Source: Palsa-739 sp035532535 (GTDB lineage: Bacteria > Actinomycetota > Thermoleophilia > Gaiellales > Gaiellaceae). Taken from it: a DNA stretch of 61,527 nt. Under the pieces are notes generated by a model. It searched no databases, was not told where the DNA came from, and saw only the letters and a program-made list of their open reading frames with translations. The stretch lies in the NCBI GenBank assembly GCA_035532535.1, contig DATKQT010000004.1, forward strand, positions 1-61,527, given 5' to 3'. The position numbers and the translations under genes were made by a program. This document shows, piece by piece, positions 51,172-61,360 of this stretch; the stretch's first letter is position 1; each line of letters starts with the position of its first letter.

Positions 51172-53118
51172 TTGAGAATTTCGTCTTCTGATCCTCGCCG
51201 CCGGATAACGCTCCCACGCAGCCTGCCGGCCGGTCGTCGCGTCCAGCCCTATTCCCGTGCCGACGCGCCGTACTTCCGCAGCCCGGGGTTCTACGTCCGC
51301 GTGGGCGGTCTGGCCGTCGTGGTCGGGATCGCCATCTCCCTGCTCGTGCTGCGCGCATGGTCGATCCAGATCCTGCACGGGCCTTCGTACAAGACGCTCG
51401 CGACGCATCAGGCGTTCCGCACCGTGAACATGATCGGCCCGCGCGGCGCGATCGTCGACGATCACAACCGGCTCCTGGCAAACACGACGGGGCACGTGGT
51501 CGTTGTCGCGGACCCGGGCACGCTCGGTGCGTTCGATACGCACGGCTGGCATCCGTCTGCGGCTGGGGTAAGCGTTCTGAGGCGCTTCTCGAAGCTCGCG
51601 CACGTGCCGGTGAAGACACTCGTCATCCGCATGCAGCGCGCTGTCGTGCGCTCGCCGTTCGCTCCGGCCGTCGTACTCGCGCACCCGACGAGCGGCCTAC
51701 AGTTCTTCCTCGACGAGCGACCCGCGGACTATCCGGGCGTGAAGGTGACGGCGATCCCGGGCCGGAACTATCCGCAGGGGAATTTCGGCAGCGAGTTCCT
51801 GGGCCTCCTCGGCGAGATCAGCCAGCCCGAGCTCGGGACGAACCGCTACCGAAACGCAACATCGGGCGAGCTCGTCGGCCAGTCCGGCGTAGAGGCGACG
51901 TACGACTCGGTGCTGAACGCAGGCTTCGTCTCCGCTCACGTGCGCGTCGACTCCCTCGGACGCATCGCGGGGCCGCTCGCGGTGCCGAAGGGTAAGGCGC
52001 TCCCGACGCTGAAGCTCACGATCGACGCGCGGCTGCAACGCGCCGCCACGGCGGCCGTCGAGCACGGCGTCCAACTTGCGCACCAACTCGGGAGTCCGTC
52101 GCCCGGCGGCTCCGCCGTCGTGATGAACCCGTGGACCGGCGGCATCTACGCCCTCGTAAGCGTGCCGACGTACAACCAGGTCGAAGCGGCGACCAATCCC
52201 AATTATCTCGCGAAGCTGTACACGGATCCGCAAAACCTGCTGGTCGACAAAGCAATTGCGGGCGTGTATCCGTCAGGGTCGACGTTCAAGCCGATCATCG
52301 CCGAAGCGGCGCTGTCGGCCGGTCTGATCACGCCGTCGACGCCGATGCTCTGCTCCGGCTCGTTCGATCTCGGGGGAACGATCTTCCACAACGTCGAGGC
52401 CGGCATCTTCGAGGAGATGACGTTGCCGACAGCACTCGAGCAGTCGTGCGACACCTGGTTCTACCGGCTCGGAGACCGGATCTACACCGCCGACCCGAGC
52501 AAGCAGGGGACGCTCATCCAGGAGTGGTCCCGCAAGTTCGGCCTCGGCTCTGCGCCCCCGATCGACCTCGTCGGGGCCTCACCGGGCCTGATCCCGACGC
52601 CGAGCTGGTTCCTGAAGGCGAACCATTTCCCCTGGACGGAGGGGCAGACGATCAACCTCGCCATCGGGCAGGGCGCGCTGCAGGTGAGCCCGCTGCAGCT
52701 CGCGGTCGCCTACTCGACGCTCGCGAACGGCGGGACGGTCGTGACGCCGCACGTGGCGAGCGCGGTCGTCAAGAATGGCGTGACGAAGACGCTGCACTTC
52801 AAGCCACAACGCAAGCTGAAGCTCGTCGACATCGACGCCATCCGGCAGGGCCTCTACCTCGCCGCGCACAACCCGGCCGGAACCTCGGCGGCTGTGTTCG
52901 GAAATTATCCGGTGCCGGTCGCAGGCAAGACCGGCACCGCGCAGACGTGCTCGTCCGGCTGTCCGGACCACTCGTGGTACGCATCGTGGGCCCCGGCAGG
53001 GCATCCTGAGGTCGTCGTCGTCGTCATGATCGAGGACGGCGGCTATGGCGCCGCAGCGGCCGCGCCGGCCGCACGTGACATCTACAACGCGTTCTTCCAC
53101 ATCAAGAAGACCGGATAA
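51172..53118 (+). CDS. Class B penicillin-binding protein (PBP2/MrdA-like)
   Basis: 648 aa monofunctional transpeptidase. One TM at residues ~45-65, a dimerisation domain starting RTVNMIGPRGAIVDDHNRLL, and transpeptidase motifs SxxK (SGSTFKPI, Ser370), SCD (EQSCDTWFY) and KTG (Lys586, AGKTGTAQ). Elongation- or division-type is not certain. TTG start at 51172, with TACACT about 17 nt upstream as a -10-like box; the N-terminal Arg-rich tail is cytoplasmic. No RodA/FtsW neighbour. Confidence 0.95.
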   Translation: MRISSSDPRRRITLPRSLPAGRRVQPYSRADAPYFRSPGFYVRVGGLAVVVGIAISLLVLRAWSIQILHGPSYKTLATHQAFRTVNMIGPRGAIVDDHNRLLANTTGHVVVVADPGTLGAFDTHGWHPSAAGVSVLRRFSKLAHVPVKTLVIRMQRAVVRSPFAPAVVLAHPTSGLQFFLDERPADYPGVKVTAIPGRNYPQGNFGSEFLGLLGEISQPELGTNRYRNATSGELVGQSGVEATYDSVLNAGFVSAHVRVDSLGRIAGPLAVPKGKALPTLKLTIDARLQRAATAAVEHGVQLAHQLGSPSPGGSAVVMNPWTGGIYALVSVPTYNQVEAATNPNYLAKLYTDPQNLLVDKAIAGVYPSGSTFKPIIAEAALSAGLITPSTPMLCSGSFDLGGTIFHNVEAGIFEEMTLPTALEQSCDTWFYRLGDRIYTADPSKQGTLIQEWSRKFGLGSAPPIDLVGASPGLIPTPSWFLKANHFPWTEGQTINLAIGQGALQVSPLQLAVAYSTLANGGTVVTPHVASAVVKNGVTKTLHFKPQRKLKLVDIDAIRQGLYLAAHNPAGTSAAVFGNYPVPVAGKTGTAQTCSSGCPDHSWYASWAPAGHPEVVVVVMIEDGGYGAAAAAPAARDIYNAFFHIKKTG

Positions 53119-53127
53119 GGAGGAAGC

Positions 53128-53529
53128 ATGGCGAAGTTGAGCGAGAAGCAGGCCGAGCTCTTCCGCGGGCGCAACTGGGGCACCGTGACGACGTTGCGAA
53201 AGGACGGCTCGCCGCACTCGACGCCCGTCTGGATCGACACCGACGGCGAGAGCGTTCTGTTCAACACCGCGATCGGCCGCGCCAAGGAACGGCACCTACG
53301 GCGTGATCCGCGCGCCTCGGTCGTCGTCCTCCCAGCCGAGGATCAGCAGTCCGGCTACGTGTCGGTCACCGGGACCGCCGAGATCACCGAGGAAGGCGCA
53401 CTCGACCACATCAACAAGCTCGCGAAGAAGTACATCGGCCAGGACGAGTACCCGTACCTCCAGCCGGGCGAGCGGCGCGTGATCGTGAAGATCACGCCCG
53501 AGAAGATCGACGGAATGGGCGTCGAGTAG
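53128..53529 (+). CDS. PPOX-class (probable F420-dependent) oxidoreductase
   Basis: 133 aa split beta-barrel. WGTVTTLRKDGSPHSTPVWI, RAKERHLRRDPRASVVV and GYVSVTGTAEITEE match actinobacterial F420/FMN-type PPOX proteins. SD AAGGAGGAAGC before ATG 53128. Cofactor preference cannot be read. Stop abuts the convergent kinase stop. Confidence 0.88.
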   Translation: MAKLSEKQAELFRGRNWGTVTTLRKDGSPHSTPVWIDTDGESVLFNTAIGRAKERHLRRDPRASVVVLPAEDQQSGYVSVTGTAEITEEGALDHINKLAKKYIGQDEYPYLQPGERRVIVKITPEKIDGMGVE

Positions 53530-56082
<2,553 letters not shown>

Positions 56083-56144
56083 TCCCCTCCCGGTCGGCGA
56101 TGCGCCGCCCAATGGTACGCGAGGTTCGCTACGTTCTCCGTCGG

Positions 56145-56903
56145 ATGACCGCGGGGGTTTTTCTCGTTCTTTCGGCGTTCCTCGCCAGCGCGGTCGAGAT
56201 GGTCGAGGCGCTCACGATCGTGCTCGCGTCCGGGGTCGCGCGCGGCTGGCGCTCGTCGCTCACCGGCATGGGCGCAGCCGTGCTTGCGCTCGCGGTCATC
56301 GTCGCTGGGCTCGGACCGGCGCTGACAGTCATCCCGATCAACGCGCTGCGTCTCGTCGTCGGCGGCCTCCTGCTGACCTTCGGGCTGCAATGGCTACGCA
56401 AGGCGATCCTGCGCGCGAGCGGCTTCAAGGCGCTGCACGACGAGGACGAGATCTTCTCGCGCGAGCTCGCGGAGGCCAAGACCGCGGCGCCGCTCCTGCG
56501 CGGCGGGCTCGACTGGTACGGCTTCACGCTCTCGTTCAAGGGCGTGCTGTTGGAGGGGCTCGAGGTCGCGTTCATCGTGCTGACGTTCGGGAGCACGCAG
56601 GGGAGCATCCCGCTCGCTGCGGCAGGAGCCGCTGCCGCGCTCGTGCTCGTCGCCGGCGTCGGCATCGCGGTGCGTGCGCCGCTTGCGCGCGTGCCGGAGA
56701 ACACGCTCAAGTTCGCGGTCGGCGTGATGCTCACGACGTTCGGGATCTTCTGGTCGACCGAGGGCGCCGGCGGCAACTGGCCCGGGTCGGACGCCGCGCT
56801 CTTCGGCGTGCTCGCCTTCGTGATCGCGCTCTCCGCGCTGTCCGTTGCGGTGCTGCGCCGCCGCAAGCGCGACCAGCTCGTCGCGGCAGGAGCCCGCGCG
56901 TGA
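56145..56903 (+). CDS. Polytopic membrane protein with duplicated acidic TM motif (COG4280-like)
   Basis: 252 aa from ATG 56145 (MTAGVFLVLSAFLAS); ATG 56100 or 56115 also possible. About six or seven TM segments. Internal repeat: SAVEMVEALTIVLASGV near the N-terminus and LLEGLEVAFIVLTFG in the middle, each with Glu residues inside a TM, reminiscent of ion permeases such as FTR1/TMEM165 types. No substrate assigned. GTGA overlap to the next small gene. Confidence 0.75.
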   Translation: MTAGVFLVLSAFLASAVEMVEALTIVLASGVARGWRSSLTGMGAAVLALAVIVAGLGPALTVIPINALRLVVGGLLLTFGLQWLRKAILRASGFKALHDEDEIFSRELAEAKTAAPLLRGGLDWYGFTLSFKGVLLEGLEVAFIVLTFGSTQGSIPLAAAGAAAALVLVAGVGIAVRAPLARVPENTLKFAVGVMLTTFGIFWSTEGAGGNWPGSDAALFGVLAFVIALSALSVAVLRRRKRDQLVAAGARA

Positions 56904-57097
56904 AATACGTCGTGTCGTTCGGTCGCTTCTGCTGGGACTTCGTCGTCGGTGACGACTGGATCGCCGCAGCGCTCGTCATAGCGGCGATCGGCGGAACTGC
57001 CGCGCTCGCACACGGCGGTATCGCCGTGTGGTGGGCCATGCCGCTCGCCGTCGCGGCGGTACTCTATGTGTCGCTGCGGCGCGCGATCGCCGCGTAG
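56900..57097 (+). CDS. Small two-TM membrane protein
   Basis: 65 aa. GTG 56900 overlaps the stop of the preceding permease-like gene (GTGA), so they are expected to work together. Starts VKYVVSFGRFCWDFVVGDDW, then two hydrophobic segments. No known domain. Confidence 0.7.
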   Translation: MKYVVSFGRFCWDFVVGDDWIAAALVIAAIGGTAALAHGGIAVWWAMPLAVAAVLYVSLRRAIAA

Positions 57098-57408
57098 GCG
57101 AGCACCAGCGCTGCCGCCAGCTCGACGCCTCCGGCGCTCTCCTGCCACGTGCCCCAGAAGCGCTCGTGGTATCCGAACAAGCCGTAGTGCGTACTGACGG
57201 CGAACGCGGCGAACGTGCTCGACGCAAACCCGCCACCCACAACGAGCACGAGCATCGACCGGCTCGCAATCAACGCGGCAGCGAGCAGTAGGCCGACGGC
57301 CGCGTTCGCAAGGAACAGATCGCCGACGACGTGGATGCGGTGGAAGTAGTCGAACCAGAGATAGAGATGGATCGCGCCGGTGGCGGCGACGAGAAGCGCC
57401 GCCGCCAC
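57064..57408 (-). CDS. Four-TM membrane protein, unknown function
   Basis: 114 aa. GTG 57408 (VAAALLVAATGAIHLYLWF). DoxX-like or DUF-type four-helix hydrophobic protein; conserved-looking HLYLWFDYFHRIH in TM1-loop. 3' end overlaps the 65-aa gene by 34 nt in convergent orientation. Follows the secreted protein gene by 16 nt. Confidence 0.7.
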   Translation of the reverse strand: MAAALLVAATGAIHLYLWFDYFHRIHVVGDLFLANAAVGLLLAAALIASRSMLVLVVGGGFASSTFAAFAVSTHYGLFGYHERFWGTWQESAGGVELAAALVLAYAAIARRSDT

Positions 57409-57424
57409 CTGGACGATCGAGGGT

Positions 57425-57940
57425 CTAGCCCCAGGTGCTGCCACTCGTGGTGGTCGTGCCCGAGCTCGGCGGCGCGGCGCTCGAGACAGCATGCTCCACC
57501 AGCGCGCCCTTCGTGTTCACGACGTACCAGGTCTTCTCGAAACCTTCGCCGTTCACCTGTCCGGCCTTCGCGTCGCCGCTGAAGGTGTACAGCGGAAAGC
57601 CGCCGTACGTCACCTGACGCATGGTGCCCGTCGCCTTGATCGTCCCCAGGAGGGACGCCTTCACACCGGTGCCGGCGGTCGGTTTCACGCTCGACTTCAC
57701 GAGCAAGCGCGGCCAGTACTTGGCGCAGGCGGGAACGCTGGTGCAGCGATTCACACCTTTGCTGTCGGGCGTGTAGCGATACAGCGTGTGTCCGTTCGAG
57801 CCGACAAGCACCATTCCGAACTTCGCGCTGTCGACCGCCTTCACAGCGGCAGTGCTCGAGCGGGTTGCGCTCGTCGCCGCCATTCCCGCACCTGCGCCGA
57901 TGGCCGCAATCAACGCGACCGGCAAAAGCCAACGAATCAT
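57425..57940 (-). CDS. Secreted repeat protein (COG4315-like, Y-x-aromatic motif)
   Basis: 171 aa. Signal peptide RWLLPVALIAAIGAGAGMA. Two copies of the COG4315 unit: GHTLYRYTPDSKG and GFPLYTFSGDAKAG, with the Cys pair NRCTSVPACAKYWP between them. ATG 57940 has AGGAGA upstream. The family is periplasmic/extracellular, often called putative lipoprotein, but no lipobox is seen here. Longer upstream reading crosses a tRNA fragment and is rejected. Confidence 0.85.
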   Translation of the reverse strand: MIRWLLPVALIAAIGAGAGMAATSATRSSTAAVKAVDSAKFGMVLVGSNGHTLYRYTPDSKGVNRCTSVPACAKYWPRLLVKSSVKPTAGTGVKASLLGTIKATGTMRQVTYGGFPLYTFSGDAKAGQVNGEGFEKTWYVVNTKGALVEHAVSSAAPPSSGTTTTSGSTWG

Positions 57941-58090
57941 TCGTCTTCTCCTCTCCTCGGAGCTTCCCGTACCAGAGATACGCGACTCCGGCGCCGACGG
58001 ATTGCGCTGCGGACTTCCCGGCCGCCAGCCGGCAGCGGGCGACTCCGGCGTCCCGTACATCACCTGCGTCGGTCGGGCCGTTTGAGGAGA

Positions 58091-58133
58091 AGCGGACGAT
58101 GGGACTCGAACCCACGACCTTCTTGCATGGCAA
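58091..58133 (-). pseudogene. tRNA-Gly (GCC) 3' half fragment
   Basis: The minus strand starts at the anticodon loop TTGCCAT, then GCAAG, the T-arm GTGGGTTCGAGTCCCAT, acceptor strand CGTCCGC and discriminator T. Bases upstream of the loop do not pair with GCAAG, and no D-arm or 5' acceptor strand is present, so this is not a whole tRNA. Such 3' halves are typical attachment-site duplicates. Confidence 0.75.
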
Positions 58134-58197
58134 CCGGGCCGTACAGGCGCGACTCCGCCCTTCCAGAAAAACCTCCTATTTGCGGACGCTCCAGCCA

Positions 58198-58221
58198 TGT
58201 TTAGGCACCAGTGCCTAAACA
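58198..58221. repeat. Perfect 11-bp palindrome
   Basis: TGTTTAGGCAC (58198-58208) and GTGCCTAAACA (58211-58221) flank a CA dinucleotide. On the plus strand CTTTTC follows. It could be a terminator, an operator or a recombinase-type site; its position between two tRNA scars is notable. Confidence 0.6.
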
Positions 58222-58317
58222 CTTTTCGGACTCCTTGCCCCTCTGCAGTTTGCGACGGAAAGTTAGACCGCAGCTGACCCCGCGGTCAGCCGCTCCGCAG
58301 GCCATTCGCACGCTTCA

Positions 58318-58359
58318 TAGCGGGGGCAGGATTTGCACCTGCAACCTCCGGGTTATGAG
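58318..58359 (-). pseudogene. Initiator tRNA-Met 3' half fragment
   Basis: The minus strand reads anticodon loop CTCATAA (CAU), CCCGGAGG, T-arm with GCAGG/CCTGC, then CCCCGCTA as in actinobacterial tRNA-fMet. The T-loop is TGCAAAT instead of TTCAAAT, which would destroy the T54-A58/U55 interactions. The 5' half is missing from the same point as in the Gly fragment. Confidence 0.7.
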
Positions 58360-58798
58360 ACGCTTGTTGCTAGGTTAGGCAACGGTCTGATCGGCATTCT
58401 TCCGTCAGGTGAGATCACCTACGATCGTGTCGGGTTGGCTCACTCGGACACCGCACGGGCCGCTGATCAACTGGCCCTGCAACTCGAACTCTGTTTGCCT
58501 AGGCTCGTGTCGTCTCCCGCGCCCGTAGGCTCGATCGACGGACTTCGCGCTTCAGCCGGAATCCTGGCCGCAGGGCCAGACCACCAAGGTTACTCCGTTC
58601 TCCGTCTCGATACCTGAGTTCGCAGATCGTTTCCGTCGCTGCCCCAGGATCGCGCTATGGTGTAACCAGCGCGTTGGCTCTAGCTGTTGAAGCCGCCGAG
58701 GCTCTGAAGGCTCCTCTCCGACTGTGACCCCTGGCCTGACCGCCGCAGTGCGCCCACTCGAGCGCGCTGCCCTGTAGGACCCACAGAGGGAGCATCAG

Positions 58799-59113
58799 AT
58801 GCATGCCACCATTCGTCGTTATGAAGGTGTCGACGCGGCCCGCAAGACCGAGCTGACCGGCAAGGTCAACGAGAAGCTCGTCCCCGAGCTGCGCAAGCTT
58901 CCCGGCTTCGCCGGCTACTACCTCATCGAGGCCGACAACGGCGTCATGAGTTCACTTGGTCTCTTCGAGACCTCCGACCAGGCTGACGCGTCCGCGAAGT
59001 TCGTCGCTCAGTGGATCCGTGACGAGCACTTCGACACGGCGCTCCCCAACGCACCGAAGATCACGAGCGGCAAGGTCGTTGCGCAGAGCAACGGCGTCGC
59101 CGTCGCCGCGTAG
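58799..59113 (+). CDS. Small ABM/dimeric alpha-beta barrel-like protein
   Basis: 104 aa from ATG 58799, SD GAGGGAG upstream. Starts HATIRRYEGVDAARKTEL; KLPGFAGYYLIEADNG and SSLGLFETSDQADASAKF follow the pattern of ABM/DUF small barrels that bind or oxidise small molecules. Ends in a strong hairpin. Function unknown. Confidence 0.75.
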   Translation: MHATIRRYEGVDAARKTELTGKVNEKLVPELRKLPGFAGYYLIEADNGVMSSLGLFETSDQADASAKFVAQWIRDEHFDTALPNAPKITSGKVVAQSNGVAVAA

Positions 59114-59135
59114 CTCGACCGTACCTCGCACCACC

Positions 59136-59164
59136 GAGAAGGCCCGGCGCCGCCGGGCCTTCTC
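59136..59164. terminator. 13-bp intrinsic-type hairpin
   Basis: GAGAAGGCCCGGC (59136-59148) and GCCGGGCCTTCTC (59152-59164) are perfectly complementary around GCC. No long T-run on either strand. Lies 22 nt after the ABM-like stop and also downstream of the convergent ANTAR gene. Confidence 0.75.
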
Positions 59165-59200
59165 AACGTGCAGGCGGCGCACCGCTCCGCCTTCATGAAC

Positions 59201-59265
59201 GCTAGGGGGCCGGCAACCCCGAGGAGCTCCCGACCTCCCCCGGGAAGCCGGGAAGGAGTTCTAGC
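59201..59265. other. Structured intergenic element of unknown type
   Basis: Closed by GCTAG (59201-59205) and CTAGC (59261-59265). Inside are a GGGG/CCCC hairpin (206-220), the palindrome GGAGCTCC (223-230) and CCCGG-GAAG-CCGGG (239-252). It resembles a small folded RNA or riboswitch-like fold in layout, but I match it to no known family. It lies between convergent genes, so any RNA role is unclear. Confidence 0.35.
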
Positions 59266-59325
59266 CGTCGGCTTCCGCCTTTGTGGCGTGACTGAGCCGT
59301 TCGCGCCGCTTCGCGGGAGGGTCGT

Positions 59326-59934
59326 CTAGGCGGCGGCGGGCTGGGGGACTCGCGGTGTCGGCGGGAGCAGGAGGAGGTGGCTCTCGACGACGCCGGCGGC
59401 GACGTCGCTGAGCTTGCGGCCGGTGTGCTGGGAATGGTCGCGCAGCATCTCGTACGCCCGGTCGGCGTTGATCGAGTTGCGCGCCATGAGGATGCCCTTC
59501 GCCTGCTCGATCACGGCACGACGCCCGAAGGCTCCCTGGAGGTTGTGGTATTCGGTGAAACGCTGCAAGGTGATATCGATCGCGCTCTGCAGCTCCTCCG
59601 GGCTGCCGTCGATGATGTAGGCGAACACTCCGCGCCTCGCCGCCTCGTGCACATAGGCCGGATCGTCGGCGTGCAGGATCGCGATCACCGGGCAGGAGGC
59701 TTCGCGCACGATCTCGGAGATCAGCTCCAGCGCGTGCTCCGAGCTCGACCCGAGCCCGACGAGCGCGACGTCGGGACGCTCCCTGACCGTCGCGCCGGCA
59801 ACCTCTTTGACGTAGATCTCGCGCGCGATGACGTCGTGCCCGAGCCCGATGACGACGTTGGCGAGCAGCTCGAGCCGGTCGCGCCTCTCGTTCGCGATCA
59901 GGACCCGCAGATGCTTGAAGTCTGAGTCGCGCAT
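59326..59934 (-). CDS. ANTAR-domain response regulator with degenerate receiver
   Basis: 202 aa. Receiver-like fold at ~8-125 (RVLIANERRDRLELLANVV; CPVIAILHADD), where the usual phospho-acceptor segment reads PDVALVGLGSS, i.e. Gly instead of Asp. C-terminal ANTAR RNA-binding domain (RRAVIEQAKGILMARNSINADRAYEMLRDHSQ). Probably antiterminates target mRNAs carrying dual hairpins, controlled by a partner rather than phosphorylation. ATG 59934. Confidence 0.9.
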   Translation of the reverse strand: MRDSDFKHLRVLIANERRDRLELLANVVIGLGHDVIAREIYVKEVAGATVRERPDVALVGLGSSSEHALELISEIVREASCPVIAILHADDPAYVHEAARRGVFAYIIDGSPEELQSAIDITLQRFTEYHNLQGAFGRRAVIEQAKGILMARNSINADRAYEMLRDHSQHTGRKLSDVAAGVVESHLLLLPPTPRVPQPAAA

Positions 59935-60152
59935 CGCGTCGGCCTCGGTGAGGATGACCCCTTCATTCTACTCCTGGCCGGAGGACGGTAAGTACAGTCC
60001 TTGCAACCCTGGGCGAGCTTCGGCGGACGAAACCCCGCCTTGCGCCGTACAGCTTCGCGAACGACTGTGCGGCACCAAACGGACTTCGAGCCCCCGGGAA
60101 GGCACCACCGCCAGGTGAAGGATTCGGGGCTCTGGTTGAGAAGGCGGCTTGG
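59935..60152 (+). promoter_or_regulatory. 5' region of the NlpC/P60 gene, with structured leader
   Basis: 218 bp without a gene. Two stems face the NlpC/P60 start: GCCGTACAG/CTGTGCGGC (60044-60073) and GAGCCCC/GGGGCTC (60088-60132), the latter enclosing a GGCACCACCGCCAGGTG hairpin. c-di-AMP riboswitches (ydaO) often precede such genes in actinobacteria, but I could not match the conserved ydaO core. Promoter not identified. Confidence 0.35.
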
Positions 60153-61355
60153 ATGCGTGGCATGCTGAATGTGGGGGCGGTAGTCGTCGCTGCTTCGAGT
60201 CTTGCCGGTTCGGCTGCGGCTTCGCCGCCGGTGGTGCAGGCCGGGCAGGCGCACGCGCAGAAGGTGCTCGCGCAGGTGAACGCGCTCGATGTGCACTTCG
60301 GCCGCGTCGTCGATGCCTGGGACGGTGCGCGGATCAGGTTGGTGGTGAGCGAGCGCGACCTGGTCGCGAACAAGGTCGCGCTCGGCCGGGCGCGTCGGCA
60401 GCGCCGCATCGCCGACCAACGGCTCGCGCGCGTGGTGGTGGCGATCTACGAGAATGGAGAACCGACGCTCCCCCAAATCCTCGTCGGCGCGACCAGCATC
60501 TCCGACCTCGTTGACCGGCTCGAGGCCTTCAAGACCATCGACGCGTACGACCGCCAGCTCGCCAACCATGCCGCGCGTGCACAGACCTGGCTCACAAAGA
60601 CGAGGATGCGTCTGCGAGAGACTGAACGCATGCGAAGGGCAACGCTGACCGGACTCTCCGTCGAGCGCGGGCAAATCGGGACGATGCTCGCCCGTCGCCG
60701 CCGGCTGCTCGCCTCGATCCGATCACAGGTCGCGGTGCTCCAACGGCGCGAGGCAGCCCAGCAGCACGCACTTGCCGTCGCGGCACGCACACGCTTGGCG
60801 CGGGAACAGACACGTCTCGCCCAACAGGCCGCGGGCCGCGCTGCCGCTGCTCGGACCGCGGCCGAACGCGCCGCCACCGCCACGACGACGACCCAGTCGA
60901 CGGCACCGCAAACCGACCCCATCTCCACAACGCCAGCACCCACGACCGACACGGCGACCCCCACGACAACCAGCACCCCTATCCCTGTTCCAACTCCAGT
61001 CCTCGGCGCCGGCCACCCGCAAGCAGCAACGATCGCGCTCCGCTACCTCGGCGTCCCCTACCAGTGGGGCGGCGCCTCGCCGACCGGCTTCGACTGCTCC
61101 GGCCTGGTCATGTACGTCTACGCCCAACTCGGCATCCAACTCCCCCACTACGCAGCAGCCCAATACACCTACGGCGTACCCGTCCCGCGCGACCAACTCC
61201 AACCCGGCGACCTCGTCTTCTACGACGGCCTCAGCCACGTCGGCATCTACATCGGCAACGGCGACATCGTGCACGCACCCCACACCGGCGACGTCGTCAA
61301 GATCTCCCCCCTCGCACAGGGCGGCCTAACCTACGACGGCGCCCGCCGCATCTGA
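60153..61355 (+). CDS. Secreted NlpC/P60 peptidoglycan endopeptidase with coiled coil
   Basis: 400 aa. Signal peptide (GMLNVGAVVVAASSLAGSAAA), a long Arg/Ala/Gln-rich coiled coil (residues ~30-240, as in RipA/PcsB-type hydrolases), a Thr/Pro linker (~245-285) and a C-terminal NlpC/P60 domain with Cys315 (FDCSGLVM), His in HVGIYIGNG and a third polar residue in HAPHTG. Cleaves stem peptides; the coiled coil likely regulates access. ATG 60153; stop is followed by an insertion element. Confidence 0.93.
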   Translation: MRGMLNVGAVVVAASSLAGSAAASPPVVQAGQAHAQKVLAQVNALDVHFGRVVDAWDGARIRLVVSERDLVANKVALGRARRQRRIADQRLARVVVAIYENGEPTLPQILVGATSISDLVDRLEAFKTIDAYDRQLANHAARAQTWLTKTRMRLRETERMRRATLTGLSVERGQIGTMLARRRRLLASIRSQVAVLQRREAAQQHALAVAARTRLAREQTRLAQQAAGRAAAARTAAERAATATTTTQSTAPQTDPISTTPAPTTDTATPTTTSTPIPVPTPVLGAGHPQAATIALRYLGVPYQWGGASPTGFDCSGLVMYVYAQLGIQLPHYAAAQYTYGVPVPRDQLQPGDLVFYDGLSHVGIYIGNGDIVHAPHTGDVVKISPLAQGGLTYDGARRI

Positions 61356-61360
61356 CCTAA

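Larger units (their letters stand above)
57941..58798. other. Gene-poor, lower-GC region with tRNA fragments
   Basis: About 860 bp without a convincing gene. It contains the 3' halves of two tRNAs (58091-58133 and 58318-58359), a perfect palindrome (58198-58221) and sequence visibly lower in GC than the rest. A possible ORF at 58333-58617 overlaps a tRNA fragment and has no ribosome-binding site. The composition and tRNA scars suggest the footprint of an integrated element. Confidence 0.6.

Noticed and set aside
49240..51684. 814-codon minus-strand open frame
   Set aside because: Antisense to a clear class III aminotransferase and PBP; no recognisable domain.
58091..58170. Complete tRNA gene at the Gly-like sequence
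   Set aside because: No 5' acceptor or D-arm pairs with the 3' half; the anticodon stem is unpaired on its 5' side.
58333..58617. Possible 94-aa plus-strand ORF
   Set aside because: Begins inside the tRNA-Met fragment, has no RBS and no recognisable domain. Left as non-coding, though a decayed gene cannot be excluded.
59985..60004. Third copy of the GGTAC-type inverted repeat (GGTAAGTACAG)
   Set aside because: Only a short partial match without a second arm; not enough to call it a family member.
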